DNA from: Parafrankia discariae
GTDB taxonomy: Bacteria > Actinomycetota > Actinomycetes > Frankiales > Frankiaceae
Assembly: GCF_000373365.1 (NCBI RefSeq)
Contig: NZ_KB891126.1
Span: 106-64,105 of the forward strand
DNA: 64,000 bases
Direction of reading: 5' to 3'
Position numbers and translations under genes: made by a program. The notes beneath the pieces are model-generated. The model saw only the letters and a program-made list of their open reading frames with translations, did not search any database and was not told where the DNA came from. Positions within the stretch are counted from its first letter, which is position 1, and every line of letters starts with the position of its first letter. Shown piece by piece: positions 1 through 9,226 of this stretch.

Positions 1-815
1 GGATGGCGGTCGAACATTCCCGAGTAGCAGCTGTTGAGCAGCAGCCGGGAGTTGTTCTGGAACAGCGACGCGCCGCCGATCGCCGGCTTCACGTAGTCGT
101 CCTGGCTCGGCCAGTAGGTCGTGCCGAAGTAGGACAGCGAGGTCTGGCTGGCGCCGATGTGGAAGTGCACCGGCAGGTTCAGCCCGGCACAGACCTCCCA
201 GAACGGGTCCCACGCCGGGTCGCCCAGGTCCGGTGAGCCGGAGTCCTGCGGGTCGGCGGTCATGTTGACCCCGCGGTAGCCCATCTCCGCGCAGCGCTGG
301 GCCTCCCGGACGCAGGCCGCGATGTCCCACGCGGGCATGATCGGCATCGGGAGCAGCCGGTTGCCCGACTCCGCCTGGACCTGCGCCATCGCGTCGTTGT
401 AGAGCTCCACGCAGAGCCGGACGACCGTGGGGTCGGCGACCGCGTTGAACAGGTTCTGGCCGCCGATGCCGATGGCGTTCGGGTAGACCACCTGGGTGTC
501 GATGCCGAGCTCGTCCATCAGGGTGATCCGCCGGCCGGCGTCCCACGCCGCGGGGTGAACGCTCTCGATGCCCCAGTCCCCGCCCTGGGAGTCCTTCCAC
601 GGGTGCTTCTTGCCGTCGTGGTCGATCGTGCCACCGGAGCCCGCGCGGCCGAAGGACTTGCCGGCGACGACCCACATGTCCTGGCCGTTGATCCGCTCGA
701 CGTGCGGGACCTTGTCCTCGTAGCCCTTCGGGGCTCGCTCGGTGAACAGGTCGTGGCGCTCGGTCATGTGCGAGTCGGCGTCAACTACTCGTAAACCTTC
801 GACCAACTTGACCAC
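1..815 (-). CDS. Amidohydrolase family protein (3' end beyond window)
   Basis: This looks like a member of the PF04909 (ACMSD-like) amidohydrolases, TIM-barrel metal-dependent hydrolases or decarboxylases. The visible 271 residues begin MVKLVEGLRVVDADSH, and D12 to H16 match the first metal-binding strand motif of this family. Further family-like stretches are YRGVNMTADP and LPVHFHIGAS, the latter carrying a probable metal-ligand histidine. The GTG start is chosen because AGGAGG lies about 6 bases upstream (821-827). The C-terminus runs off the left edge, so the remaining metal ligands cannot be checked. The gene is divergent from the GntR regulator, which may control it. The substrate is unknown. 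Confidence 0.85.
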   Translation of the reverse strand, partial: MVKLVEGLRVVDADSHMTERHDLFTERAPKGYEDKVPHVERINGQDMWVVAGKSFGRAGSGGTIDHDGKKHPWKDSQGGDWGIESVHPAAWDAGRRITLMDELGIDTQVVYPNAIGIGGQNLFNAVADPTVVRLCVELYNDAMAQVQAESGNRLLPMPIMPAWDIAACVREAQRCAEMGYRGVNMTADPQDSGSPDLGDPAWDPFWEVCAGLNLPVHFHIGASQTSLSYFGTTYWPSQDDYVKPAIGGASLFQNNSRLLLNSCYSGMFDRH

Positions 816-891
816 CGCGTGCCTCCTGGCGTCGACGCAGCGCCCCCGCCTGTCTGGGCGCTCCAGCCGAACGTAACTCACTACGCCAGGA

Positions 892-928
892 CTGGCAATT
901 TCCAATTTTTAATCTACGATCAAGCATG
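892..928 (+). promoter_or_regulatory. Promoter of the GntR gene, apparently leaderless
   Basis: A TACGAT -10 hexamer lies at 915-920, with a weak CTGGCA -35 at 892-897 (17-base spacing). The expected transcription start falls on or next to the GTG codon at 928, and no Shine-Dalgarno sequence precedes it. This suggests a leaderless transcript and supports the 928 start. It is an inference from consensus matching. Confidence 0.45.
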
Positions 929-1647
929 TGGGTCGCCGGGCCTGCGACCATGAGGGTGTGGCCGAACATGCCTTGAAACGAGTCAGGACGAGCCGCGCCG
1001 TGGTCGAGTGGGTGCATCGGCAGATCTTCGACGGGCGGCTGCGCCCCGGCGACCGCATCGACGTCGAGGGCGTCAGCGCGACCCTCGGTGTCAGTCCCAC
1101 GCCCGTCCGCGAGGCCCTGGTGCTGCTCGAACGGGACGGGGTCGTCTCCACCCAGGTGCACCGTGCCGCGTTCGTCGAGCATTTCGACGCCCGTACGCTG
1201 CGCGCCGACTTCCACGTCTTCGGCCTGCTGAGCGGGGTCACGGTCTCCCGGATCGCGCGGCACCGCGAACCGGACGTCCTCGCCGAGCTGCGGCGCCTCC
1301 TCGCCGAGCTGCGGGCCACCCCGCCGGAGGCGCGCACCCGCTGGTACGAGCTGACCACCGAGATGGTGCTGTTCCAGCACCGGGCCGGCGCCACCCCCCG
1401 GCTGCGCGCCGACCTGCGTGGCTTCGGCGACTTCCTCGACTGGACGGCCCGCCAGAGCGACCAGCGCTCCCACACCGAGGTCGTCCGGGCCCACGAGCTC
1501 GTCGTCGACGCCATCGCCGCCGGTGACGAGCACGGCGCCGCGCAGGCCCGCCTCGCCGACGCCCGGGCCGTGGCCGAGGAGGTCATCCGCGAGTTCGTCC
1601 GGCGCGGCGTGCTGTCCGCCGAGGCGGACACGGTCGGCGCGGGCTGA
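928..1647 (+). CDS. GntR family transcriptional regulator (FadR/FCD type)
   Basis: This is a 239-residue DNA-binding regulator. The winged helix-turn-helix spans about residues 20-85, with the typical GntR stretch VSPTPVREAL followed by LLERDGVV. The C-terminal part (about 95-235) is all-helical and matches the FCD/FadR ligand-binding domain in length. Such proteins bind small carboxylates or acyl compounds. The gene is divergent from the amidohydrolase, the usual arrangement for a local regulator. The GTG at 928 is favoured because a -10 box precedes it at leaderless distance; GTG at 958, with weak GAGGG upstream, is the alternative. The effector is unknown. Confidence 0.88.
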   Translation: MGRRACDHEGVAEHALKRVRTSRAVVEWVHRQIFDGRLRPGDRIDVEGVSATLGVSPTPVREALVLLERDGVVSTQVHRAAFVEHFDARTLRADFHVFGLLSGVTVSRIARHREPDVLAELRRLLAELRATPPEARTRWYELTTEMVLFQHRAGATPRLRADLRGFGDFLDWTARQSDQRSHTEVVRAHELVVDAIAAGDEHGAAQARLADARAVAEEVIREFVRRGVLSAEADTVGAG

Positions 1648-1679
1648 GACCTACCGCCGACGGCTGGCGGACAGCACCC

Positions 1680-1707
1680 GGCGGGCATCTGACGGCCGCT
1701 GCCCGCC
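1680..1707. terminator. Hairpin between convergent GntR and MFS genes
   Basis: GGCGGGCA (1680-1687) and TGCCCGCC (1700-1707) form perfect 8-bp arms around a 12-base loop. It lies between the stops of the converging genes and has no T tract, as is common for actinomycete terminators. It could serve both strands. Confidence 0.35.
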
Positions 1708-1740
1708 TGCCCGGCGGCCCGGTCGGCCTGGTGCCGGAGG

Positions 1741-3189
1741 TCACCTTGCCGCGGGACGGGGTTCCCAGGGCCTGATCGCGAGGACCGCCGCCGAGGTCGT
1801 GAGGACCAGCAGCAGGGCCGTGGCCAGCAGAGCACGGGCGTACCCGTCGGTGAGAGCGGTGGCCGGCCCGGCCGGCGTGGCCGCGGCGACGGTGCTGGCG
1901 ACGGCGACGCCCACCGCCCCGCCGAGCTGCTGCATGGTCGTGAGCAGCCCGGCGGTGACGCCCGCGTCGGCGGCCTCGACCCGCGCCATCGCGATCATGG
2001 TCTGCGGCACGAGCACGAGGCCCATCCCGAGCGCGCACACGACGAGCGGACCGAGAACGGCCTGCTGGTAGCTCGAGGCCGCGGTGATCCCGGTCAGCCA
2101 GACCAGCGCCGAGGCGGCCAGAACCCCGCCGGCGGCGATCAGCCAGCCCGGCCGGGTCCGCCCGGCCCGGCGGGCGACCACCTGCGAGGTGACCAGGACC
2201 GTGGCACTGAACGGGACGTACTCGAGGCCGGCGATCAGCGGACGGGTGTGCAGCACGCCCTGCAGGAACTGCGAGCCGATGAAGAACAGGACGAACATGC
2301 CGGCGCCGGCGCCGAACGCCATGATGAACGCGCCGGACCGCGCCCGCTCCGCGATGACCCGCGCGGGCAGCAGGGGATGGCGGCTGCCCCGCTCGACCGC
2401 GGCGAAGACGGCGAGAGCGGCGGCCGCCCCGCACAGAGCGGCGCTCACCCACCCGTCCCGCCAGCCCTCGGTGCCCGCCCGGGACACGCCGTAGACGAGC
2501 AGGACGACCCCGACGGTGACGCTGAGCGCTCCGGGCAGGTCGAACCGACCGGCGCGCCGCGGCGCCTCCCGCAGCGCGCGCGGCCCGGCGGCCAGCACCG
2601 CCAGCCCGATCGGGACGTTCACCAGGAAGATCCATCGCCAGGAGACCCATTCGGTGAGGAGGCCGCCCGCGATGAGGCCGGTGGCGGCACCCACGCTCGA
2701 CATCGCCGCGTAGACGCCGAGCGCCTTCGCCCGGGCCCGCCCGTCGGTGAAGGTGGTGGTGATCAGAGCCAGCACGTTCGGAGCGATGGCGGCGGCGCCC
2801 AGACCCTGCACCGCGCGGGTGGCCAGCAGCTGGCCGCCGTCGGAGGCCAGGCCGCCGAGCAGGGACGCGAAGGTGAACACGGCCATCCCGGCGAGGAGGA
2901 CCCGGCGGCGTCCGAGCAGGTCACCGGCGCGGCCGCCGAGCAGAAGCAGACCGCCGAACGCCAGGTAGTACGAGGTGATCACCCACTGGGCGCCGTCCGG
3001 CCGCAGCCGCAGGTGGTGGGCGATGGTGGGCAGGGCGATGTTCACGATGGTCCCGTCGAGCAGAACCATCAGCTGAGCGGCGCACAACACCAGCAGTGGC
3101 AGGCGCGGGAATGCGCCGTCGTGGCTGTCAGGACCGCTGTGGCCGTCGCCGGGGTGAGCGGTGCGTGGGGGCGCGTCGAGGGTCGTCAT
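1741..3189 (-). CDS. MFS drug exporter, DHA2 (EmrB/QacA) family
   Basis: This is a 482-residue integral membrane transporter with about 14 hydrophobic segments, as expected for the 14-TMS DHA2 drug:H+ antiporters. The first helix carries the family signature (LMVLLDGTIVNIALPTI). The loop after helix 2 has the MFS motif A form GRAGDLLGRRRVL, and motif C-like glycine-rich helices follow. The ATG at 3189 has AGGAGAAGG immediately upstream; an in-frame ATG 19 codons earlier has no ribosome site. The gene is divergent from the SARP-ATPase regulator (191-bp gap), which may control it. The substrate is probably a toxic organic compound or an antibiotic, but this is not determined. Confidence 0.9.
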   Translation of the reverse strand: MTTLDAPPRTAHPGDGHSGPDSHDGAFPRLPLLVLCAAQLMVLLDGTIVNIALPTIAHHLRLRPDGAQWVITSYYLAFGGLLLLGGRAGDLLGRRRVLLAGMAVFTFASLLGGLASDGGQLLATRAVQGLGAAAIAPNVLALITTTFTDGRARAKALGVYAAMSSVGAATGLIAGGLLTEWVSWRWIFLVNVPIGLAVLAAGPRALREAPRRAGRFDLPGALSVTVGVVLLVYGVSRAGTEGWRDGWVSAALCGAAAALAVFAAVERGSRHPLLPARVIAERARSGAFIMAFGAGAGMFVLFFIGSQFLQGVLHTRPLIAGLEYVPFSATVLVTSQVVARRAGRTRPGWLIAAGGVLAASALVWLTGITAASSYQQAVLGPLVVCALGMGLVLVPQTMIAMARVEAADAGVTAGLLTTMQQLGGAVGVAVASTVAAATPAGPATALTDGYARALLATALLLVLTTSAAVLAIRPWEPRPAAR

Positions 3190-3319
3190 GGCCTTCTCCT
3201 TCGTGACGCGGCGGGAAGCCGGACAGACCGGGCTCGAATGCGGCATGCTGCAGGGCGGTCGTCACGGCGTCTCCCCGATCGGCCCGCGGGGCGCTGAATC
3301 CGTAGAGTCCGGCGGCGAC

Positions 3320-3342
3320 CATGCGGCGGCCTTGGCCGCATG
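3320..3342. promoter_or_regulatory. Inverted repeat between divergent exporter and SARP regulator
   Basis: CATGCGGC (3320-3327) and GCCGCATG (3335-3342) are perfect 8-bp arms separated by 7 bases. The element lies 39 bp upstream of the regulator start and 131 bp from the exporter start, so it could be an operator for either gene. Confidence 0.4.
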
Positions 3343-3380
3343 TTGGTGACGATGTTGTGGACCGCTTGCAGGGAGCTCGG

Positions 3381-6300
3381 ATGGGAGAGCAGGCCGGGAA
3401 CCTGCGCCTGGGTGTCCTCGGTGTGGTCACGGCTGATCGCGGCGGGACCACCCTCACGTTGGGCGGGCGCCGGCAGCGGGCGGTCCTCGCGATGCTCATC
3501 GCGGCGCGGGGGGACGTGCTGTCGGCCGCGCGGCTGCTGTCGGCGCTCTGGCCCGACGAACAGCCGCCGAAGGCGCAGGTCGCCCTGCACGCCTATGTCT
3601 CGCATCTGCGGCGCGGACTCGAACCGGACCGACCCGCCCGGTCACGCACCGGCCTGATCGTCAGCCAGGCACCCGGCTACGCCCTGCGGGTCGATCCGGA
3701 CGCCGTCGACGCGTGGCGGTTCGAAGCCGCTGTCGCACGGTGGTCGGGTGCGCTGGCCGATGATCCGGACGGTGCCCGGTCCGGTCTCACCGCGGCGCTC
3801 GCGCTCTGGCGCGGCGAGGCGTACGCGGAGTTCTCCGGACAGCCGTGGGCGGTCGCGGAGAGCGGCCGCCTGGCGCAGCTGCGCTCGGTGGCACGCGAGA
3901 CGGTGGCGGAGGCCCGTCTGCTGGCCGGTGAGGCCGCGGCCCTCGTCCCGGAGCTGGAGTCGATGGCCGCGGCGGAGCCGCTGCGGGAGGGCCGCTGGCG
4001 GTTGCTCGCCCTGGCGCTGTACCGGTCCCACCGGCAGGGCGACGCCCTGGCGGCGCTGCGCCGCGCGCGCGGGATCCTGACCGAGGAGCTGGGTGTCGAT
4101 CCCGGCCCGCAGCTTCGCGCGCTGGAGGCGGACATCCTCGCCCAGTCGCCGGCGCTGGACGGCCCCGCCGCGGCGGCCGCCGCACAGCCGCCTCCGGTCA
4201 GAGTCGTCCCGGTGCCGCCCGCCGTCGCCGCGGCCCGCCCACCGATCCTGCTCGGACGCCACGACGTCGTCGACCAGCTCGCCCGCTCGACCGGCGTCCA
4301 GCTCGCGCTCGTCACCGGGGAGCCGGGAAGCGGCAAGACCGCCGTCGCCGAGGAGCTGTCCCGCCGGCTCGCCGCGGACGGCTGGGAGGTCGCCTGGGGA
4401 CGTTGCCCGGAGGTCGAGGGGACGCCCCCGCTCTGGCCCTGGGCGGCGCTGCTGCGGGCGCTGCCCGGCGCGGGGGACGTGGCGGGTCTTCGGCCACTGG
4501 TGGCGGACCGCGCCGGACCGGACGAGCACGCGGGGGAGGGAGCCGGTGGCGACGCCGGGGCGGGACTCGCCGGGGACGCCGCGACCCGGCGTTTCCGGTT
4601 GCGGCGGGCGGTAGCCGAGTTCCTGCGCGTACGCGCCCGGGACCATCCGCTGCTGGTGGTCCTCGACGACGCGCACCGTGCCGACGACGGGACCCTCGAC
4701 CTGCTCGTGCACGCGGCGGCCGAACTCACCGGCGAGGCGGTGTACCTCGTGGTCACCTATCGGGACGACGAGGTGGGGCCCAGTCTCTCGGCCGCGCTCG
4801 CGCGGCTGGCCACCCGCCATCCCGTCCGGGTCGAGCTGGGGCCGCTGCCCGGGGACGCAGTGGCCGAGCTCATCCGTCGGCTGGCGGAGCGCCCCCTCGA
4901 CGGGCGCACCCTCGCCACCGCCGTCGCCCGAAGCGACGGGAATCCCTTCTACGCCCGGGAGCTCGGCCGGCTCCTCGCCTCCGGCGAGTCGCTGGCAGCC
5001 GTCCCGGTGGGTGTTCGCGACGTCGTGCGGCACCGGGCCGCGTCGCTGCCCGGGGACGCCCTGACCGTGCTGCGGATGGCCGCGGTCATCGGCCGCGACA
5101 TCGACCTGGACGTCCTGTTGGAGGTCGCCGGGCTGCCCGAGGACGGCGTGCTGGACGCGATCGACGCCGCCCTCGTGGCCGGTCTCGTGCACGCCGACGG
5201 CGACTCGATCCGCTTCCAGCACGTGCTGGTGCGGGACGCCTTCTACGAGCAGGTCTCGCCTCCGCGACGGGCCCGCTGGCACGCCCTCGTCGCGCGGGCC
5301 CTCGAACGGCTGCGACCTGGCGACGTGACGGTGCTGGCGCGCCACTACGCCGCCGCCGGCGCCGGTTTCGCCGACCGGGCCGCCGCCTACGCGGCCCGCG
5401 CGGCCGAGGAGGCCGAACGCCGCTCGGCCCACGCCGACGCCGCGGCACTGTGGGGGCAGGCCGCCACCGCCACCGCGGACCCGCGGGAGCGGATCCTCCT
5501 GCTGCTCGCGCAGTGCCGTGCCCTGACTGTGCAGGGCGGCAGCGGCGCCGCGACCCGCCGGCGGGCCGAGGCGATCGAGCTCGCCCGGCGCACCGGTGAC
5601 CGGAACCTGCTCACCCGGGCCATCACCGCGTGGACGGTGCCGACGTCCTGGACACAACGTCGCTACCTGGAGTGGGACAGCGTCCTGATCGGCGAGATCC
5701 GCGAGCTGCTGGGCACCGGACAGGTCACCGAAGCGGACCGGTGCCGGCTGCTGTGCGCGCTGGTCACGGAACTGGACGGCTCGTCCGACCCCGCCCTGCG
5801 TGCGGACGGCCGCGCGGCGCTCGAGATCGCCGGCCGGCTCGATGATCCCGACCTGGTGGGGCTGGCGGCGGCGGCCGGGCTGCGCCTGACCTACTTCGGG
5901 GTCCCGCTGGGGGAGCGGGAGTCGCTCGCCGACCTGCTGCTGGCCACCGGGCGGCGATCCGGACGGCCCGGTCTGACGATGCTGGGCCACCACGCGGCGC
6001 TGCAGGTGGCCGCGGCCCGCGGCGAGCTCACCGGGTTCCGCCACCACCGCGCCCAGGTCGAGGCGATCGCGGGCACGTTCCAACTGGGCGCGGGGGCGTT
6101 GACCGGCCTGGCCGCGCAGGGTCTGGAGCACTCCCTGGCCGGCCGCTTCGCCGAGGCCGAACGTGCCTACGCCCGTCTCGGGGCGGCGATGGACGCCGCC
6201 GGCGCCCATGACAGCGGCGTGCTGGCCCTGGCCTGCACCGCGTGCGTCCGCGAGGCGGCCGGTGGGCTGGAGGCCCTGCGCCCGGCCCTGGAGGCCGCGT

Positions 6301-6722
6301 ACGAGAAGATCCCGTCGCTGCCCACCGACCTGATCGTGCGGGTGCTCCTCGACGCGGGCGAGCCCGCCGAGGCCCGCCGTCGCTGGCGCCCCGACGAGCC
6401 GCACCCGGCCGACTTCCTGGGTGTGCTGTGGCGGGTGCTGCGCCTCGGCAACGCGCTCGCCTTCGAGGAGCACGACGTCGCGCGCGGCCTGTACCGGGAA
6501 CTGCTTCCCTACGCCGACCAGCTCGCCGGAGCGGTCTCCGGGTCACTCACCTGCGGCCCGGTCGCCATGTACCTCGGTGACGCCGCCGCCGCGTGGCGTG
6601 ATCCGCGGCTGGCCGCCGAGCACTACGCCGCGGCGGCCCGGCTGGCCCGCCGGGCCGGCGCGGCGCACTACGCGGTCCGGGCGGAGATGTCACTTCGCCG
6701 GTGCGCGGCGCGGCCCTCGTGA
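3381..6722 (+). CDS. SARP-type regulator with AAA ATPase and TPR-like C-terminus
   Basis: This 1113-residue protein has the layout of large AfsR/SARP regulators. An OmpR-type winged helix covers about residues 5-90 (GGRRQRAVLAMLI, VALHAYVSHLRRGL). A bacterial transcriptional activator domain follows at about 95-245. The P-loop ATPase has Walker A GEPGSGKT at 313-320 and Walker B LLVVLDDAH at 424-432. The remaining ~500 residues are alanine-rich helical repeats resembling TPRs. The ATG at 3381 is chosen for the upstream AGGGAG; the same frame extends 20 codons further without a ribosome site. The product probably activates neighbouring genes, with the divergent exporter the obvious candidate. 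The signal it senses is unknown. Confidence 0.88.
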   Translation: MGEQAGNLRLGVLGVVTADRGGTTLTLGGRRQRAVLAMLIAARGDVLSAARLLSALWPDEQPPKAQVALHAYVSHLRRGLEPDRPARSRTGLIVSQAPGYALRVDPDAVDAWRFEAAVARWSGALADDPDGARSGLTAALALWRGEAYAEFSGQPWAVAESGRLAQLRSVARETVAEARLLAGEAAALVPELESMAAAEPLREGRWRLLALALYRSHRQGDALAALRRARGILTEELGVDPGPQLRALEADILAQSPALDGPAAAAAAQPPPVRVVPVPPAVAAARPPILLGRHDVVDQLARSTGVQLALVTGEPGSGKTAVAEELSRRLAADGWEVAWGRCPEVEGTPPLWPWAALLRALPGAGDVAGLRPLVADRAGPDEHAGEGAGGDAGAGLAGDAATRRFRLRRAVAEFLRVRARDHPLLVVLDDAHRADDGTLDLLVHAAAELTGEAVYLVVTYRDDEVGPSLSAALARLATRHPVRVELGPLPGDAVAELIRRLAERPLDGRTLATAVARSDGNPFYARELGRLLASGESLAAVPVGVRDVVRHRAASLPGDALTVLRMAAVIGRDIDLDVLLEVAGLPEDGVLDAIDAALVAGLVHADGDSIRFQHVLVRDAFYEQVSPPRRARWHALVARALERLRPGDVTVLARHYAAAGAGFADRAAAYAARAAEEAERRSAHADAAALWGQAATATADPRERILLLLAQCRALTVQGGSGAATRRRAEAIELARRTGDRNLLTRAITAWTVPTSWTQRRYLEWDSVLIGEIRELLGTGQVTEADRCRLLCALVTELDGSSDPALRADGRAALEIAGRLDDPDLVGLAAAAGLRLTYFGVPLGERESLADLLLATGRRSGRPGLTMLGHHAALQVAAARGELTGFRHHRAQVEAIAGTFQLGAGALTGLAAQGLEHSLAGRFAEAERAYARLGAAMDAAGAHDSGVLALACTACVREAAGGLEALRPALEAAYEKIPSLPTDLIVRVLLDAGEPAEARRRWRPDEPHPADFLGVLWRVLRLGNALAFEEHDVARGLYRELLPYADQLAGAVSGSLTCGPVAMYLGDAAAAWRDPRLAAEHYAAAARLARRAGAAHYAVRAEMSLRRCAARPS

Positions 6723-6743
6723 CGGGGCCGGTCGCGTCGTCGT

Positions 6744-8153
6744 TCAGGAGGCCGGGCTTCCGGTCCGCGCGAGGTGCTCGTCCAGGAGCCGGACCGCGGC
6801 CGTCCCGTCGGTGACGGCCGCGGCGACCCGCCGGACGGCACCGCCGCGGACGTCGCCGACGGCGAACACACCCGGCCTGCTGGTCTCCAGCACCTGGGGC
6901 GGGCGGTCGCGTCCAGCCGCCTCCGCGGTGTCGTGTCCGGCGTCGTGTCCGGTGGCCCGTTCGGCGTCGTGGCCGGTCAGGACGAAACCGTCGGCGTCGA
7001 GCGCGACGGCGCCCGCGAGCCAGCCGGTGTTCGGCCGTGCGCCGGCGAGGACGAACAGCTCCCGGGCCGGTAGCGTGCCCCGGGCTCCGGAGTGGTTCTC
7101 CCGGACGACGACCTCGCGCAGCGTGCCGTTCCCGACCAGGGCCTCGACCTCGGTGTGCGCCAGGACGACGATCCGCGGCTGGCGGCTGATCCGGTCGACC
7201 AGGTAGCGGGACATGCGCTCGCCCGGCTCCTCCTCCCGCAGCACCAGGTAGACCTCGGTGGCCATGTCGGCGAGCAGGAGGGCGGCCTGGCCGGCCGGGT
7301 CACCGCCGCCGGCGACCGCGACCGGACGTCCACCGCACAGCCGGGCCTCCATGAGCGTCGCCGCGTAGTGGACGCCGCTGCCCTCGAACCGCTCGATGTC
7401 CGCGACCCCGATGCCGGCGATGTCGAGCCGGTTGTACCGGGCACCGGTGGCGGCCACCACCGTCCGGCTGACGATCTCGCGGGGCAGCCCGCCGGGGTCG
7501 TAACGGACGACGTGCAGGTCGCCGTCCGGCCGCAGGGCGAGGGCCGTCGCCGGGACGCTGATCTCCACCCCCAGCCGGTCCGCCTGGACGGCGGCCCGGT
7601 CGGCGAGCTCCCGGCCTGAGATCCCGTCCGGGAATCCGAGATGGTCCGCGACGCGCGAGGCGCCGCCGGCCTGCCCACCCGTCCCGACCGCGTCGAGGAC
7701 CGTGGTGGTCAGCCCCCGCGCGGCGGCGTGTACGGCGACCGCCAGCCCGGCCGGCCCGCCCCCGACGACCAGCACGTCCCGGATGGGCGCGCCCGGCCGC
7801 GCCGCCGGCAGCCCCAGCGCCCGGGCCAGCTCGGCGTTGCTCGGGTTGCGCAGGACCAGCCCGCCGAACCAGATCACCAGCGGGATGTCGCCCGGCGGCA
7901 CGCCGGCGGCGCGCAGCGTCCGCTCGCCGTCCCGGTCCTCTTCCAGGTCGACGAAGTGGTGCGGCAGGCGGTTGCGGCAGGCGAACTCGCGCAGCCGGCG
8001 GCTGCCCGGGCTGAACCGGGAGCCGATCAGCCGGAACCCGGCTTCCAGGCCGACCGGCATCGCCCGACGCTGGAAGTAGGCGAGCACGGTGCTGTCGGCG
8101 TGCGCGGTGCTGTCGGCGTGCGCGGTGTCCGGGTGTACGGCGGGCTGCGACAC
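6744..8153 (-). CDS. Thioredoxin-reductase-like FAD/NAD(P) oxidoreductase without CxxC
   Basis: This is a 469-residue flavoprotein. Residues 1-115 form the glutaredoxin-like N-terminal domain found fused to this subfamily (LIGSRFSPGSRRLREFACR, then VPPGDIPLVI). The FAD fold starts with GGGPAGLAVA at 131-140, the NADPH site has GGGDPAGQ at 282-289, and FAVGDVRGG near residue 435 is the closing FAD motif. The redox CxxC of true thioredoxin reductases is missing: the corresponding place reads GTGGQAGGASRVADH. A hydrophilic insert rich in GHDA and TGHDA repeats lies near residue 395. The gene starts 9 bp after the hsp20 stop, so the two are probably co-transcribed, suggesting a stress role. The electron acceptor is unknown. 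Confidence 0.82.
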   Translation of the reverse strand: MSQPAVHPDTAHADSTAHADSTVLAYFQRRAMPVGLEAGFRLIGSRFSPGSRRLREFACRNRLPHHFVDLEEDRDGERTLRAAGVPPGDIPLVIWFGGLVLRNPSNAELARALGLPAARPGAPIRDVLVVGGGPAGLAVAVHAAARGLTTTVLDAVGTGGQAGGASRVADHLGFPDGISGRELADRAAVQADRLGVEISVPATALALRPDGDLHVVRYDPGGLPREIVSRTVVAATGARYNRLDIAGIGVADIERFEGSGVHYAATLMEARLCGGRPVAVAGGGDPAGQAALLLADMATEVYLVLREEEPGERMSRYLVDRISRQPRIVVLAHTEVEALVGNGTLREVVVRENHSGARGTLPARELFVLAGARPNTGWLAGAVALDADGFVLTGHDAERATGHDAGHDTAEAAGRDRPPQVLETSRPGVFAVGDVRGGAVRRVAAAVTDGTAAVRLLDEHLARTGSPAS

Positions 8154-8162
8154 GGTGCCCGA

Positions 8163-9020
8163 TCAGTCGGCGCCGAAGGAGCTCTGCCCGAAGGGCGTCG
8201 GGGCGTCCGGCAGGCCCCCGCCGCCGGAATCCTCGGCCCGCCGGGCCTTCCCAGCGCCACCCTTGCTCTCCGCGCTCCTGCTCTCAGCGCCCTTGCTCTC
8301 CGCGTTCTTGGACTCGGCTTCCTTCGACCCGGCTCCCGAGCGGCCGCCCCGCGCGGACGACCCGGCCCGCGCGGAACCGGTCCTGGTGGAGTCCGACCGG
8401 GTGGAGCCGGCCCGCGGGGAGTCCGTTCGTCCGGTGTCGTCGCGTCCGGTGTCGCCGCGCCCGGTGTCGTTCCGGCCGGTGGCGTCCTGGGAGGCGTCGC
8501 CGGACGAGCCCTCGATGGTGCGGCCCGGCTCGGCTGACGGCGCGGAGATCTCGATCCGGCGGGGCTGGCTGCGGCGGGCCTTCGCCAGCCGGACCGTCAG
8601 CAGGCCGTCGTCGAGGCTGGCGTTCACCTCGTCCGGGTCGACCTCACCGGGCAGCAGGATGACGTGCTCGAACCGCCCCACCCGGCGGGTCTGGCGGCGC
8701 AGCGTGCCGTGACGCTCCCGTTCCCTGATCTCTCCGGTGACGAACAACTCGCTGTCCCGCAGGTCGATCGAGAGATCCTCGGCCCGGGCACCGGGCAGTT
8801 CGAGCTCCACGACGAACTCGTCGGTGGTCTCCTCGACGTCCACTGCCGGCGCCAGCCCGGCCAGGCCGGCCAGCACGCCGTACGGCCGCCGTTCACCGCC
8901 GCCGGTGACGTCGCCGAGCAGGCTGCCCATGCGGGTCCAGGCGTCCTCGATCTCGCGGAGCGGATCCCAGCGAATGGTCGGTAGCTGCCGGCCGGATGCT
9001 GCGCGCACGGGGTTGGTCAT
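8163..9020 (-). CDS. Hsp20/alpha-crystallin chaperone with long repetitive tail
   Basis: This is a small heat-shock protein. The alpha-crystallin domain spans residues 57-145 (AVDVEETTDEFVVELELPGA at its start, LDDGLLTVRLAKA at its end). The family is normally about 140-160 residues, but this one has 285. Residues 155-285 form a hydrophilic, low-complexity tail with tandem DTGR units (about 184-199) and AESK/AESR units (about 240-265), probably disordered. The ATG at 9020 follows AGGGAG. It is divergent from dnaK (281-bp gap) and precedes the flavoprotein gene. Small Hsps hold unfolding proteins for refolding by DnaK, which fits the location. Confidence 0.9.
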   Translation of the reverse strand: MTNPVRAASGRQLPTIRWDPLREIEDAWTRMGSLLGDVTGGGERRPYGVLAGLAGLAPAVDVEETTDEFVVELELPGARAEDLSIDLRDSELFVTGEIRERERHGTLRRQTRRVGRFEHVILLPGEVDPDEVNASLDDGLLTVRLAKARRSQPRRIEISAPSAEPGRTIEGSSGDASQDATGRNDTGRGDTGRDDTGRTDSPRAGSTRSDSTRTGSARAGSSARGGRSGAGSKEAESKNAESKGAESRSAESKGGAGKARRAEDSGGGGLPDAPTPFGQSSFGAD

Positions 9021-9190
9021 GATTCACTCCCTGGCCATTGCTCATTTTCCTGGGCGGCCTACCCGTCAATCGTCGGCGGGGTTCGCCCGGCCGGCAAGCC
9101 GCCCGCCCACGGGCCGTCCGGGTGGCGATTCCTGATCTCCCGGCCCGGTACGCGGTGTTGCGCGGCCGGTCGGGCCGGTCCTACCGTTAG

Positions 9191-9226
9191 CCGAAGGTGC
9201 TTTGCGTCACCGAAAGTGCTTCGCGT
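9191..9226 (+). promoter_or_regulatory. Pair of 17-bp direct repeats upstream of dnaK
   Basis: CCGAAGGTGCTTTGCGT (9191-9207) and CCGAAAGTGCTTCGCGT (9210-9226) match at 15 of 17 positions with a 19-bp period. They lie in the gap between the divergent hsp20 and dnaK genes, 75-110 bp before dnaK. They do not match the HAIR (HspR) or CIRCE (HrcA) consensus that I know. A regulator site is inferred. Confidence 0.45.

Noticed and set aside
3642-6473. 943-residue frame antisense to the first SARP regulator
   Set aside because: Low-complexity Arg/Gly/Gln translation without motifs; the plus strand encodes clear Walker A and B.
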